Assembly (NCBI GenBank): GCA_020650975.1
Contig: JAIPMN010000815.1
Coordinates: 1 to 64,000 of the forward strand
DNA: 64,000 nucleotides
DNA from: Apostichopus californicus
Taxonomy: Eukaryota > Echinodermata > Holothuroidea > Aspidochirotida > Stichopodidae
Direction: 5' to 3'
The notes beneath the pieces are model-generated. The model did not search any database and was not told where the DNA came from. It saw only the letters and a program-made list of their open reading frames with translations. Position numbers and translations under genes: made by a program. Positions 33,777-46,600 of the stretch are shown in pieces. How positions within the stretch are numbered: the first letter of the stretch is position 1; each line of letters starts with the position of its first letter.

Positions 33777-36700
33777 GAGACTTCAAACGATAGAAGGTTT
33801 GAAGACGATTATCCGGCGATGAAATTTAAAGTACTAAATAATAAGTTTCACTAACTATCGACAGTATTTGATCAGGTGCATATGATGTTATCATAACACC
33901 AGTTGTAAAGCGTATACTATAGCAGTTATATATTTCCATTAGATAATCATTGCTTTAAGCTAGAATTAACATTTTCAAACTTTTCAACTTTTCAGAAAAA
34001 GATAAAAATCTAGAGAGTCTCGTATCTCTACTCTGTGAGAGCTATAAACACCGCCTGCTCTTGAATCTGTTCCCCGGAAAAACTATATCTCTCAATATTG
34101 ATACCTTGTATGTGGATTGCCAATGTTCCGTTCGGTTGATGAATAACAAGTGTCCACAAAAAACAACTACAAGTAAATTGTTAATGAATGAAAACCTTCT
34201 CAAGAACAAGTTTGTGATATTGAAAGCAGATCTTGGATATGGGAAAACGGCATGTTTTCTGCAGATGGTAAATCAAAGGATTCAGGAAAAAGAAAAAACG
34301 TTCGTTCTAATGTATGTACATCTGAATTATAAAAACTATCAGAAGACTCTCACTGAAATAATAATGGACAATCTAGCCACAGATTGCAATTTAAAGACCA
34401 AAGATGTCTCTACTATTTTGTTAAAGGAGCCTGTCATTGTTCTGATAGATGGCTTCAGTGAACTGTATTTGGGCGACCTTTGCGGTAAAGTGTCAACATA
34501 TGTTCGCGAATTTCTAAATATCGAAATGCAACCACTTCATGGAGAGAGAAGCGAGAGTTGCGAAGCCATAAACAAAACTAATTAACATATGAGGATTTGG
34601 GTTGCATTGCGCCAAGCTGATGCCACATGTTCACAAAAATGTAAGTCTGCGACAATTGAGTTCAGCGAATTTAAAATGGAGCAAATTACAGAATTATCAA
34701 AGAAAATGTACAACTATTATCTGTGCTCCAGCGGCACCAATCGGGAAAAAAACTTACTCTTTAGTGTCAGGAATGGATGATCTCCTTCCTCAAAGTTCCC
34801 AGACCGCTGAGAGTACTTTGGAAGTTGAAAGGGCTGACATGTTAAAAGAGAGTAATCTCATGGAGTCTTGGGGTTTTGTTGAAAGTGTTCCCAACGCACC
34901 TTTATTCTTATCGACGTTGTTATATATGGACATTGACAAAAGCACAAAATGTGGGCGTCCGGCCAGCCATTGGCGTATGTCAAATATTGTTGAATCTATC
35001 ATTGACTGTATGGAACGTCATTACAAGTCAAAGCTAAATGTGGAAACAGTCGACTTTCGTCAGGTGAGAAAGCAAATAGGGAAGGTTTTGCTTAATGTAT
35101 TAGGTAATACGGCTCCACAATCTATCAACGAATGGAAAGAACTACGGGAAAGTAATCTCAAAGGAGCTCTTTTAACGGGTCTGCTGCAGAAAAACGAGAA
35201 TACACCAAAGCTTCAAAGAACTCTTTGTGTTAGTCTTCGTTATCCAGTTCTGAGAGGAGTTTTCTTAGGACAGTGTATTCTAGATGATACCAGCAAATTC
35301 AGCAAATTTTCTGCAAGAGAAAATCTTCAAACTAAAGACTTTTTAGATGCTTTAAGATACATTTGCGGTACAAACTGTGATAACAATTTCAAAAAGAAAG
35401 TTATTTTGAAACTAAAGGAAGCGGATATGTGGGATGATTTTATAGATTGCTTTTATGAAATACAAGACCTAGAAGTTAAAGAAACGATAGTTCAAAGGAT
35501 GCCAAAAAAAAAAGATGAGATTTCCTTAGAACAGTTACAATGCAAGTATCACCAACGCAATGTGAATGACTTCTTCACGTTCTGTAAGAAATTGAATGTA
35601 AGTATGTGAAGTTGTGAAAATCCAGAGTGACATAATTTATAAATAGTTGCATAGTTACAATCTGCCATCGATTTTATATGCACTATTTTCATTTCTCTAT
35701 TTGATCAGATCTTTAATGCTAAAACTATAATAACAATTAGTTTGACGAATAGATTTTCTATTTGAGCGAACATTTACCTCGCTTTAGACAATTAAAATGT
35801 AATGAGAAATGTCTATTTCCGTTTCACCGAGTGAAGCTTAATTTATAAATGATTTAATTCGGCTCGTTTTATACTTGCGTTAACCACATATAAGGAAGCT
35901 TGGCTAGTCAAGAATACAAATTATATTGTAATGGTATTTTCATAACGAATAACATTGCAGGCTTTGTTAATTCCAACGTTATGCTGTCAATTACATTACC
36001 TCTTAAGTTTATATATGGTATACATAAGGTGCAACGTGGTAATTAAGGATCTGCTCGCATGATATTTGTAAATGTAGGATGAGCGAAACTTGATGGTTGT
36101 TTGAGAGACCAAATATTCATATAACGTTTTCATAAATTTAAGAAAATTATACATTAACCTTTTATCTTATATCGGTTTTTAACAGTACCCTCGCGGCATG
36201 ATAATTTTTGAGGGCAAACTTGATATATCCTTTCTCATCAATCAACCCAAACCAAATGTTCAGCGAGTGGTTATAATTGGAAGGGAACTACCAAAGCTTA
36301 AAGGAACTGAAGTCGTTCTTTTAGTTCAGTGGATCGCTAAAATCTCGTCTAAAGTAACCCTTCAGTAAGTAATATCAAGCGTTTCCTGTTCAATTCTTGT
36401 TACAGGGATATTACTACATAATGCAATGTGAACGAATTTAGCTATAGATCTTTCCTAAAAATTATCCAGTGCCAGTAGCACTATCAAATATATCTACATG
36501 GGATAATAACTGAGTGAATAACAGTATCAATATTTATTGATGAGATTTAGAAGTTAGATATTGATCAGTGTATTAATGACAATGACAATGACAATGAAAC
36601 TGTTTATTTCCAACACAAAAGATAAGTACATTTTAAACAAGAATTCATATACATATAATCAAATAATCGTGGTATTATATTTATTTCAATGAGAACTACC

Positions 36701-37377
36701 AAAGATCTAATGTGTGGAAAAGGAGAAAAACTGAAGTGCAATACTTATGAATCGTTTTCCTCCGAATATGTGTTGAAAAATATAGACAAAAGAATTAGTC
36801 AAGACAAGATAACATACCTAAAGTTACAAAAAATAAAAATAAGAAAACAGAAAATTGAGGGGAAAAAAGGAAATAATATTACAAAGGCAACAGTTTCAAC
36901 ACCTCTGTTTCTCCGTTTTAGATTCCACGATTGCGCTATGGATACATTTTCTGGCGAAACTATCAAGAAGCCTAAAAATACTACGTCAAGCTTGCCTAAT
37001 ATAATTCATATGAGTATCGAACGTTTGTTATGTATTTGCAAAATACGTGTTATCTCAGCAATGTACAACTTACTAACTTAATTGCGATATAAAGAGACCA
37101 AGTTAAATTATGAGAGGAGCATTTTCATGCATTGCTCGTCCTCGACCTTATTGTTTATTCAGTTCTAGGAGCATTACGAAGAACAGTAGGTCCCTCTAAT
37201 CTTATTCGTTTTGTATCTTATTTCGTCTCCACAGTTGATCGTTCATCGGGGGGTTCTTGGAAGAAATTCAACAACAATGAAACTTATAACTTCGACACTG
37301 GTCAATGGGAAACAACACAACAAAGTCAGCAGTCCAAATATACTGCCTTTTCCCCATCTAGTTATGTGCACATATGA
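33777..37377 (+). pseudogene. NACHT NTPase receptor gene, copy A (interrupted)
   Basis: The exons deduced are 33777-33840, 33996-35597, 36186-36364, 36922-37013 and 37235-37377, in matching phases (1, 0, 2, 1). The long exon has a NACHT fold signature: KADLGYGKTACFLQM as P-loop (34223-34267), VIVLIDGFSEL as Walker B (near 34435-34464) and MRIWVALRQA as the sensor-1 strand, then a helical region. The last exons give YPRGMIIFEGKLDISFL, FHDCAMDTFSGETI and GGSWKKFNNNETYNFDTGQW. It is broken by a TAA before MRIWVALRQ (34583-34585) and a frame change in the A-run near 34748. The donor after the first exon reads ATAAGT where copy B has GTAAGT. The function is inferred as NLR-type innate immune signalling. 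No Ig ectodomain lies upstream. Confidence 0.75.
36575..36880 (-). mobile_element. Inserted retroelement 3' end (LINE- or SINE-like)
   Basis: Present in copy A and absent from the same intron of copy B. It starts with a (ATGACA)n-type run next to AACTGTTTATTTCC, whose complement GGAAATAAACAGTT followed by short tandem repeats is usual for LINE and SINE 3' tails. The family is not determined. Confidence 0.5.
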
Positions 37378-38433
37378 AGAAATACCAATACTTTGGTCAT
37401 AGGTCATTGATCATGGATATTGCAATTTAACGCAATGATTGCTTATTGCTTTTAGTACAGACATTTGTTTTTCTCGTACAAAATTTTGAAGCACTAAAGC
37501 TACAACAATCGCTTCAAACAGAATTTCAAGCAGATATCATTTACATTTCTACTGTGACCTGTACTGTGCTATTAGAAATTTATTCCATTTAACCTCATGT
37601 ACAACCTCAAGTTGCGTACTGTTTCAAATGCGGTTTAAGGTATCATGAGCATTTTAACAGTTCATGGTAGAATCAACTGTATATTATATGTTGACACAGG
37701 AGGGACATGGAGTGATTGGTTTCAGTTTTCATGCTGCATGAAATTACTTATCGTGTTAGGTTAAAAGCAAATACCAGCGCGCAGATTATCAAGTAGCTCC
37801 CTTTGTGAAAAGTTCACAAACAACATGATTCCATAGTAGTATCCATTCTGGAAGTACAACATATGATAAATAAGCAACATATTGCCAAATAGTAAGTTTA
37901 ACAGAAATGATCCAGAGTCACAAAAATAAATTCTCGTTTTCATGAAGTATTTTTCAACAAACTAAATTGACGAGCACGTGATTGCATTTATGAAACAGGC
38001 ACTTTTCTAATGCAAGGGAAAAGGTGTGTAGTAATGATAGCCCAGTAACATAACTGCATGCATTTATCAATTTGAGAGTCTTTAATTGCCGCACCAGTTA
38101 TGCAGTTTTGATGAGAACGCGAAGTTACGTTCGTTCCTATGTACATAACATTATAGAGCGTTGTTGCCTATTTGCCGAAGAAAAACATGATATATAAGCC
38201 TACAATGATGTGTGTGTAACGCTTTAGTACAGGAGGCTACACATCCTGTAACAAACATCATCGGCATATGAAGTTATCAAAAGTACAATGGGGAGGAGCA
38301 GTGAAAGAAGAAACCCTGTTTTGCGGAGAATTCTAGATGCAACTGCTAACCAAATAGAATATTGGGAATTCCCGCTGTTAGTCCTCGAATTTCTATACAT
38401 TCTCAAATTTCAACTATATATAACAATTTCGAT

Positions 38434-39309
38434 GGCCTTGTTCACTCTTAAGAACGAACCCGTACTTCAAGTCCGCGTGCGTTGTTAAGAATAATCCTCC
38501 TTTCGGGGTTTCTTCAATCCCTCATGCGTTCCTATTTAATGTAATGTGAACGACCGCGGACTTATGGTGACCCGAGATTTACGGTTAAGTTATACTATCT
38601 GCTCTATCCGGTTGTAATTTGGTGAGTACTTTTGAACGTGCAGTAGACATACAGCACAGTGTACAGGTCAGTAAGGCAACATACGTTGTGTTTGTTTGTT
38701 TAAGTATCAGACCGTTGTCTTTCTTAACACAAACACTACCTAAAGGTCGTGAAACTTAAACAAACTGAATGACAGTCCACTTAAATTTAAGAAACTATAT
38801 TTCATTGTACGCCAAACTCACAGGTTTTCGAAGGGGCCAAAATCGATAAGTTTTATGTTGATTTCGAAACGGATGATTTTGGAATCGGTTGCTACGGCAG
38901 TTACTAAATGCTCAAAGCATTACGTATGTCCTAGTTACATTAGACTACGCATAGACCTTACTAGGTCTTAAGTAAGACCTTCGATGTTGGTTTAGCATCA
39001 AATACGACATCAGCAGTAAACAGTGACTAGCAAGATCGTTCGCTCATCCAGGGTTTGTAAGAAATTCAAATCTGGGTTAACATGTAATGGTATATAGTGG
39101 TACGGATTGGTTTTAAATTTGAATACAGTACACTGTTATGTGCAATGAATGAACGTTCCGGCGCAGTGGTGTACAGATCCCGCAAGCGGACTTAATACGA
39201 AACTCACTCGTTCTCAAAAATATGAACGTGTCAATGTTCTTATTTGATCATTCTCCTCGCGGACTTAATATTAATAACCACCTTTGCGTTCTTAAATGTG
39301 AACAAGGCC
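38434..39309. mobile_element. Non-autonomous TIR element, 0.88 kb
   Basis: GGCCTTGTTCACTCTTAAGAACG at the left matches, inverted, CGTTCTTAAATGTGAACAAGGCC at the right (about 21 of 23), and GAT flanks both ends. CGCGGACTTA motifs recur inside. No transposase frame is seen. It is nested in the material that copy A has and copy B lacks. Confidence 0.7.
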
Positions 39310-40407
39310 GATGCGGTATGTTTTAACCGGGTTTTCATGTTAAAAGTCCGAATTGTATAAACAGTTTTACCTTTAAATCTCAAATTTCTGCTACTTGCTG
39401 GAATATCTTGTATCCAAATATCGACATCTTATCCCCCGAATTAAACTAATAACATGGCATTTCTACTGATTATGCTGTGAAATTGAGGCCTCCTAGTATG
39501 GTAATATATATGTTGACAAAGTACTTATGTCATGACTTAGTCTGGTTACTCTAAATCACACAAAACCTGTGAATGTATTTGTCAATAAAGATGAATACAT
39601 GAGTGTACCGTTCATTAGTTAATTGTATGTAAAGAAAGACGTAATATTATCTTAGTTCATTGTAAATTTAGCTTCGAACTGGCTGGAATATATTGTGACA
39701 GTTAACCTGTTGACATATTGGCCTATATGATTTGTGGTTTTTATTAGAAAATAACTACAGATCCAAAAAAATTGTAATTGTATTATGGAAATTCTAACGT
39801 TTCGCGTTGAATTGTCTACTTAATTCAGTCAGTGATACTCGGACGGGTGCACTTTAAGGTGGTTTTAATTTGCTTCTTTGTTTATTTTGTTGTTGTATTT
39901 TAAGGGAAAAGATGATTAGTGACAAAATTATTAAAGTGTGAATATGCTTTATGTGAACATATCATTTCAAACGCAATGGACAAGTTATCAATTTGCGTGT
40001 TTTGAATAACATATCAATTTTCAGAGTATTGAGACATGTGAGTTTGCTGTATTACTCATATTCAACAACTATATAATCTGACTAGCCACTGTATATACTA
40101 TGTCACCTGTCACATATAATTTACTGGCATACCGACAGGGTCAGCGTCTGACCTCTCCGGGCTCCTGCCAAGTCTGCTTGTCAATAATGCTTGTAACTCT
40201 CCTATATATTTATCATTATTGCATATGAGAAGTCTAGTTCTGTAGGCTGTGAAAAAAAGACAATAAAATAGCAGAAGCCTTCTACCATTTGTCTCTGAAT
40301 TTTACTTACTATTTGCGTGCAATATAACAGTGAGGTGACCTAAGGCCTCGTACGTAACATAAGTGAAAAATCAAACACCAGTGAAAGTTATTATGAAAAT
40401 TTCTATT

Positions 40408-40813
40408 GATGTTATCAGCAAACTCTGTTTCTGGGATTCATTCAAATGACCGAGCACACTTGCTTTCGCAAGGACCAAATGTGTATTCGATCATTAGTCC
40501 ATAGTGATGAAACCAATACTTTCAGCAAGATAACTGGGTACTAGTATACGTTAATATAGGCCTGTACTGCAGGAATAGTGTCTATAGGACTTGTGTTTCG
40601 TTAAACATTGGATGTTATCAGCAAACTCTGTTTCTGGGATTCATTCAAATGACCGAGCACACTTGCTTTCGCAAGGACCAAATGTGTATTCGATCATTAG
40701 TCCATAGTGATGAAACCAATACTTTCAGCGAGATAACTGGGTACTAGTATACGTTAATATAGGCCTGTACTGCAGGAATAGTGTCTATAGGACTTGTGTT
40801 TCGTTAAACATTG
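40408..40813. repeat. 203-bp tandem duplication, nearly identical
   Basis: GATGTTATCAGCAAACTCTG starts at 40408 and again at 40611. The two 203-bp units differ by about one base. It is non-coding, and either a very recent duplication or an assembly artefact. Confidence 0.92.
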
Positions 40814-41705
40814 GTATACAGGCGCAATGTCAGTTAATTACTCAATTCATATGATAGTATTTAATTTGTAATTATGTACCAGCTGAGCACGTTTCTTCTA
40901 ACTTTTGGTCTACGGATACTTAATCATATAACCGGCATCTCTCTGTCTACAACTTAGTGTATGGGAAGTCGAGAGGTTTGAGTTTGATTCATTCCAGCAG
41001 GTATGTATTTTCACATTTTAGTGTTAAAGAATATTAAGGATCCATTTGAAAAATGATAGGTGCCCCTTTTAATTAAGAAGATGTACTCATTTTTAATTGG
41101 GGTGACTTAACATTGTCCCTTTGTTATTGCATGCTTTTTATTTCGAGAAACAAGACAAAATTAGCCTAATTAAAATGTGTGGTTTGGTGAAAAACATTTA
41201 CATTTGTACAGGAATTTCTACTACACTCAGAAAACGTTTTACACAGGTTAAGTAAAATTTTACTTAATTTTCATGTCAAATAAGAACACTCAAACATTTA
41301 AGTAAAAATTACTTAACTGCTGGTTTGTAAAGTTTTACATGTTTATTATGTAACGCAAATACAATACTGTTATGTAAAATTTTGCCAGAGAAGTTTACAT
41401 AGCACCCGTTCAGTAAATATTTTACACAGGTTTTAGGTTAATTTTTACCTAGTAATTAGGTAAACAATATATGGATGCATGTTTGAATCGCTCACAGCAG
41501 AAAGGTACATTTAAGAGAGAGCAAAAAGCAATGACAACACAAAATAATCCAGAATGTGCGATTTTCAGCAATTAAACACCCTACAACCTTCCTATTCCAG
41601 AGGTCCATATATTATATCCCATTAAATGTCAAATGAACAATTTAGGCTATAAAAGTATTGTCTTGTGGAATTAAGTCAACTTAAAAGTGCCAACATTTTC
41701 AATTG

Positions 41706-42070
41706 CTACAGTGCAGTTACTTGGTCTTTGTTGTTTGCGCATGCCTTTTGGTATTCCAGATTAAACACAAAGAAATAACTCTTCCCAAAGTCAATTTCAA
41801 ATAAGCAACAACTTTAGAAAAATTCTGATTCAAGGGATGAGAAAACATGGAGTGCTGTCTATGATGACTGCTACACTACAGTGACTATGTTTTTGTTGTT
41901 GGCACATGCCTTTTGGTATTCCAGATTAAACACAAGAAAAAACTCTTCCCAAAGTCAATTCCAAATAAGCAACAACTTTAGATACATTCTGATCCGTGAG
42001 ATGAGAAAACGTGGAGTGCTGTCTATGACAACTGCTAAACTGCAGTTACTTTGTCTTTTTTGTTGGCACG
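41706..42070. repeat. 165-bp tandem repeat inside the TIR element
   Basis: CATGCCTTTTGGTATTCCAG starts near 41740 and again near 41905, with a third partial unit after 42036 (CTGCAGTTACTTTGTC). About 90 percent identical by eye. Confidence 0.8.
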
Positions 42071-42164
42071 GTAAGCATAAAAATCTCGAATCTGGTTGCA
42101 CTTCACACCACCAGGCAACTGGTAGACAACTTTTTGGAAAAATTCCCAGGCACCAAGACATGCA

Positions 42165-42363
42165 ATTTGGTATAATTCAGATTAAACACGTAGAATGATT
42201 TGAAGCACACATCAATGGCTTCATAAATGTCCTCTGGGTAGGGCCTGTCTCTCGATGATCACAAATGACTGCTTGGGATGTATTTTGCTTCCTCCAAGAA
42301 GTAACACATATGGCTGAGGTCTTTCTGAAATCTTTTGCAAATAGAATTCCAAGTCGATGCTTC
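42165..42363 (-). pseudogene. SAMD3-like family exon in TIR element (broken)
   Basis: After acceptor TTGTTGTTACTTAG the frame reads SIDLEFYLQKISERPQPYV, LLLGGSKIHP and KQSFVIIE. It then shifts frame once and resumes as VCFKSFYVFNLNYTK. It aligns block by block with the plus-strand exon at 30199-30528. Cargo of the surrounding element or an unrelated passenger are both possible. Confidence 0.6.
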
Positions 42364-43292
42364 CTAAGTAACAACAAAGAAAAGAAAAAAAAAATCCCAT
42401 CATAATGAAGTTGTGTTAAAACCTCCTTGGAGCATAAGCAGTTATTTACATGTACCCCTCACAAAACATTGACATTCCTAAAGAAAATGCCCACAATTTA
42501 ATCAGTTGTGATTCTAACTTCTTCAAGTACGTTTGAAACTAGAAAGCCAGATGGCCTTTAGTGATTCCTTGTCAAAACAGGAACTTGCATTAAACATTCA
42601 TCAGACAATGTAGGCAACTTTTACAACCAATGCATCATGTTAACAATGCTTAAAACAATGCTCACTCCCACTGTATGCAATTGTGTAGATTGCTATGAAA
42701 TATAACAGCTAGATCACTGCCATAATATAGCTAAATTATAGTTGGGCCTAGGTCTAAAAGTATCACCAATCCACATCAGCTTCAGCCTACTTGCTACAAC
42801 TTACAAGCTAAAATGGCAATTAGTGGTAATAATATATTTTATAAAATTTTATATAATATATATTAAACATAGTACCAGCGTAACTATAGGCCAATGCCGG
42901 ATGCTATTTAAAATGTATTGCCTTGAAATAGCCTAAGTATACCCTAGTACTAGTACTACTTAAAAAAGTGACTCGCAGGGTATACGAAGTTACGGTTAAC
43001 GTACAATAGGAATAAAACGCACTAGGTTACAATAAAGGCGTAGACCAAAGTCCTCCTTCCGTAGGCTATTCCGTTTAATGTTTACTTGTATGTAGGCTAC
43101 ACGGATTCGTTGACAATTATGAGTTGACTATGACAAACAGCAGCTAGCCTATTATATTAACTTATTGTACGACTTTAACGTTAGGTCTACGTAACGCAAG
43201 CGATTCAAATGCATTCGTCTACCCAACTTAGTCGTGGGTCTCAAAGCATTTCTTGTTCTTGTCACGTTCACTTACATAATATCAAAACATAC

Positions 43293-43353
43293 CTTCGAAT
43301 TTTGCAATCAATTCTTCCAGGCCCCAGTCTTCTAACGTCATTTTCCATGCCAT
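43293..43353 (-). CDS. SAM-domain first exon (MAWKMTLEDWGLEELIAKFE)
   Basis: The ATG at 43353 opens 20 codons plus one base and ends GAAG|GTATGT. The W-x-L-E-E-L-I-x-x-F spacing is the first helix of a sterile alpha motif domain. It is a strong exon by its borders, but the rest of the SAM domain was not located, so it is partial. Confidence 0.5.
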
Positions 43354-43694
43354 TGTAGCTCGTAATCGCACACTGAGTACGTAACGGTATGTGGCTTGCA
43401 CGTATATATGGCCGTGGTTACTATAGTACATTTAGTAACGATAAATGTCGACAAACTGGTACAAGTAGTGTTGTATTATGTAAATTCTGCTTCCGTTTGG
43501 TTAACGCTTTGGTAAAAGTTACTTGCTATCATGTAAAATGACTTAGTAGATGTTTACAATAAGTTTGTGTAATCCTCAATCGCATGCATATGAATACTTT
43601 TACAGAATGTTGTGTAATATTTACATAATTCTATGTACTTTTTTACAACCCGTGATTTACATAACATTATTTTACATATTGTTTTCTGTGTGTA

Positions 43695-46600
43695 CAGATA
43701 TCACAGAGGTTACATTTTTGTCGAGAAGTTTTAAGTTGATTCTGTTTGTTCCCTAACCTTAACGTCACGTATGCTACAAACTGTCCAATAAACATCACTC
43801 ATTTATATTGGTTAATAAACTATGCATTATGTAAATGATATTCCGTTGAGGTATAGATTCATGAGTGTAGTACTTAAGTAAAGCTATAACGTAATTCATA
43901 TGTAAAATGATCGAAAATGATGCGGCTCCTTGTTTTAACTCCAAAATAACATATCTTTTTTTTTTCATCAAGTACTCCCAAGTACTCGTTTAAGTACTCA
44001 TCCTAATCTAGGACCATATGCTTCAAATCGAGTTCAAGTATTAATGCATCCGGATAACAGTACCACTCGGTTACTAAACACGTTTTGAGTGCTAAAATAC
44101 TACAACAAACACATGCAGATTGGTATTAAAGCAGTCTAAGAAAACAAAAGATAATGACGTTCTTAACTACTTTCGTGGTGTATGCAATCTCAACACATTT
44201 CCCATTATTTGGAATGCAAGCCGAGAGTTAAATCTTGGAGTTCAGCTACCTTTTAAGCTAGAATTAACAACCCTAACCCTTTCTACACCTCCCTATCTCT
44301 CCCCTTCTCCTCTCACTCTCTCCCAAACACATCTTTAAGGCGAAAAATATATAAATTACACCTTCTGCTTTCCTTTCCTATAGCAAACGTGGTTTGTTCG
44401 ATAAACTCAAAGCGCAAGTTTCCTGTTTACTCTGGTATAGTACTTAAAGCTTCCAAAGTATCGAGCCCCCCCCCCACAAACAAAAAGCATTGCAGATGTC
44501 AACTAGTTACATAGTGATACTTTTGTGTTTCAATTGAATAATCCAAATTTGCTTTTTACTGGTTTATAATATGTGTTTTCTTCTGCATTTTTTGAAACAA
44601 AGAAACCATGTGAACAATAATTATTCCTTTTGAAATTGTTGTAAAAGTTGTTAAAATGGCCTATTAGTATTAGTGTGCAAAGATAAAACAGTTAATAAAT
44701 CACTTCGGTGTATTTGGTGTCTTGCTAATAGTAAACTGCCGTTTAGTGACTAGTCTGCACATTTTAAGAAAGATACTGCATAACACACTATGTATCCTTC
44801 TTACAAACACGCTATGATAAACGAATAACGGACGATAAACCACTAATGGATTTACAATGTTGCAATATATCGACAGTCGGGCATGCCAAGGTCACGTGTC
44901 GCACTTTCACTGCACGAATACACACATCTACCCGGAAATGATGTAAACGTGCCATACCGTCTACTTTGAACTTTCCTTTCTAACTGAATAACTTCTCCAA
45001 ACGCACTGCAAACGTTTTAGGATGGTTGCCTTTATCTTATTGATCACTCCATATCAGTAAAGCAATATAGTAGTTAACGCCTACATAAGTTGTGTGATGG
45101 TCCAATCCATGGATAATAAGGCAAACTTGCATATCACTTCCCCCAACTTCCTTGTTTTAAACCTCAGTGTTGCAAACGAAATGGATCTTATCCATAATCA
45201 TTAGAATTGAAATTTTGGCGTGAAGTATAAAATGATGAGCAATGTACAGTTATAATTTCCAATGCCCACCCCCCCCCCTCCCTCTCAGTATATCAATGCT
45301 GTTTTGAGGCTTAGCTTAAAGTTTTCTCTAACCTAGATCTAAGTCGTTCAACATGTTTTGAGTATGTTCATAATTTTACTTTAACTTGTAGTAAAGTTGC
45401 TTAGTATGGATAAATTGTATTTTCAATGTAATGTAACTGCATATGTATCCAATTTTTAATTAATATGATCATTCTTCATCATGTTCTAAGGATATACTGT
45501 AAATGTTGATTGTGAAAACTTTTCCAACCTAATAGCTGTATTTTCTAGAATTTCGCAATTGCTGTTTACGTTTCAGGATAAACCAAACATTGGTGCAATT
45601 GCTGGATGCGGATTCAGTACTCCCTTTCAACACATTAAATTCAGGTTTGTTCCTTATCTTGATGTTTGTTTAACAATCCAGTTTGGAATTTTTGACACTT
45701 ATATCACAATACATAAATATAATGCTTTCGGTTAAACATGAATTCACTTAGAGGTTCATTTGACAAATATATCACGCAGACATCACGCTGAAATCACATG
45801 CTGGTGATGTTTGATGTTTGTAAACTTCGGCAGCTTAGCTACATTTAGCAATGATTAATGTAATTGCTGCGCTCAAACCCAGTGGGGGAATGACATATGC
45901 TGAGTGACCCCCTTGCAAAATAGATTTTGTGAAGTGGTTTTATGTTTGCAAAATAAAATAACTATCATACTTCACTTGCCAGATAAATGACTTCCATAGT
46001 GTCGAGATAATTTCCACATTTCTGATTATCGGGGGTATATATTTCTTTGTCATACTTGGCACGTAACCCGAGACTACCATTTAAGACTACTATATAACAC
46101 TTTAATAAAAGAAAACCCATGACTTCTTTGTTACCACACAGAGACAATAGCAGGAAATTACATTTATGATCGTGACAACTCAATCTCTTCAGAGGAAGAC
46201 TTGAAAGGCATTAGTTATCTACTAATAATAACAACAAAGATTTCTCACTGTCGAACGATTTAGTTTCAGCCACAACATCCTATAAAATGTATACCTATCA
46301 TAGCAATAGTTCAATTTATAAGTTATATACTAACGGTGATTATGTCTATTCATAATCTCAACTGTGGATAGTTTAATAAGTTCATTATATTGCTACATCA
46401 GGACGATATTTTACCACCATGTTATGGTTGGTGCGTAGTACGAATGGTTACTCTGACAGCATGAAAGAAGCCGCTCCCTCTCCCTTTGATTTAAAAAATA
46501 TTGGCGAACAAGTCAATTATCTTTTGAGATTGCATAATCTTTGGTTGTGTTTAGTCCTAGAAGTAGCTTGGGAAACATACCATTATATAATAAAAAAATG

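Larger units (their letters stand above)
32200..40000 (+). repeat. Segmental duplication, copy A
   Basis: Collinear with copy B at about 54985-60760. Shared text starts at GGGTGTATTATTCTG and ends near AAAAGATGATTAGTGACAAAA (39905-39928). Copy A carries extra material at about 32700-33440, 36575-36880 and 37965-39385. It includes the NACHT gene body but not the Ig/transmembrane exons found before copy B. Confidence 0.85.
41222..43694. mobile_element. 2.5-kb TIR element carrying a SAM-domain gene fragment
   Basis: The ends TACACTCAGAAAAC and GTTTTCTGTGTGTA are inverted repeats (13 of 14). Both flanks inside carry arrays of TTACTTAA, GTAAAA and TTACATAA motifs in both orientations. Inside, on the minus strand, are a SAM-domain first exon (43293-43353) and a later exon of the same family (42165-42363), plus a 165-bp internal tandem repeat. 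No transposase is recognised. The target duplication is unclear. Confidence 0.6.
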
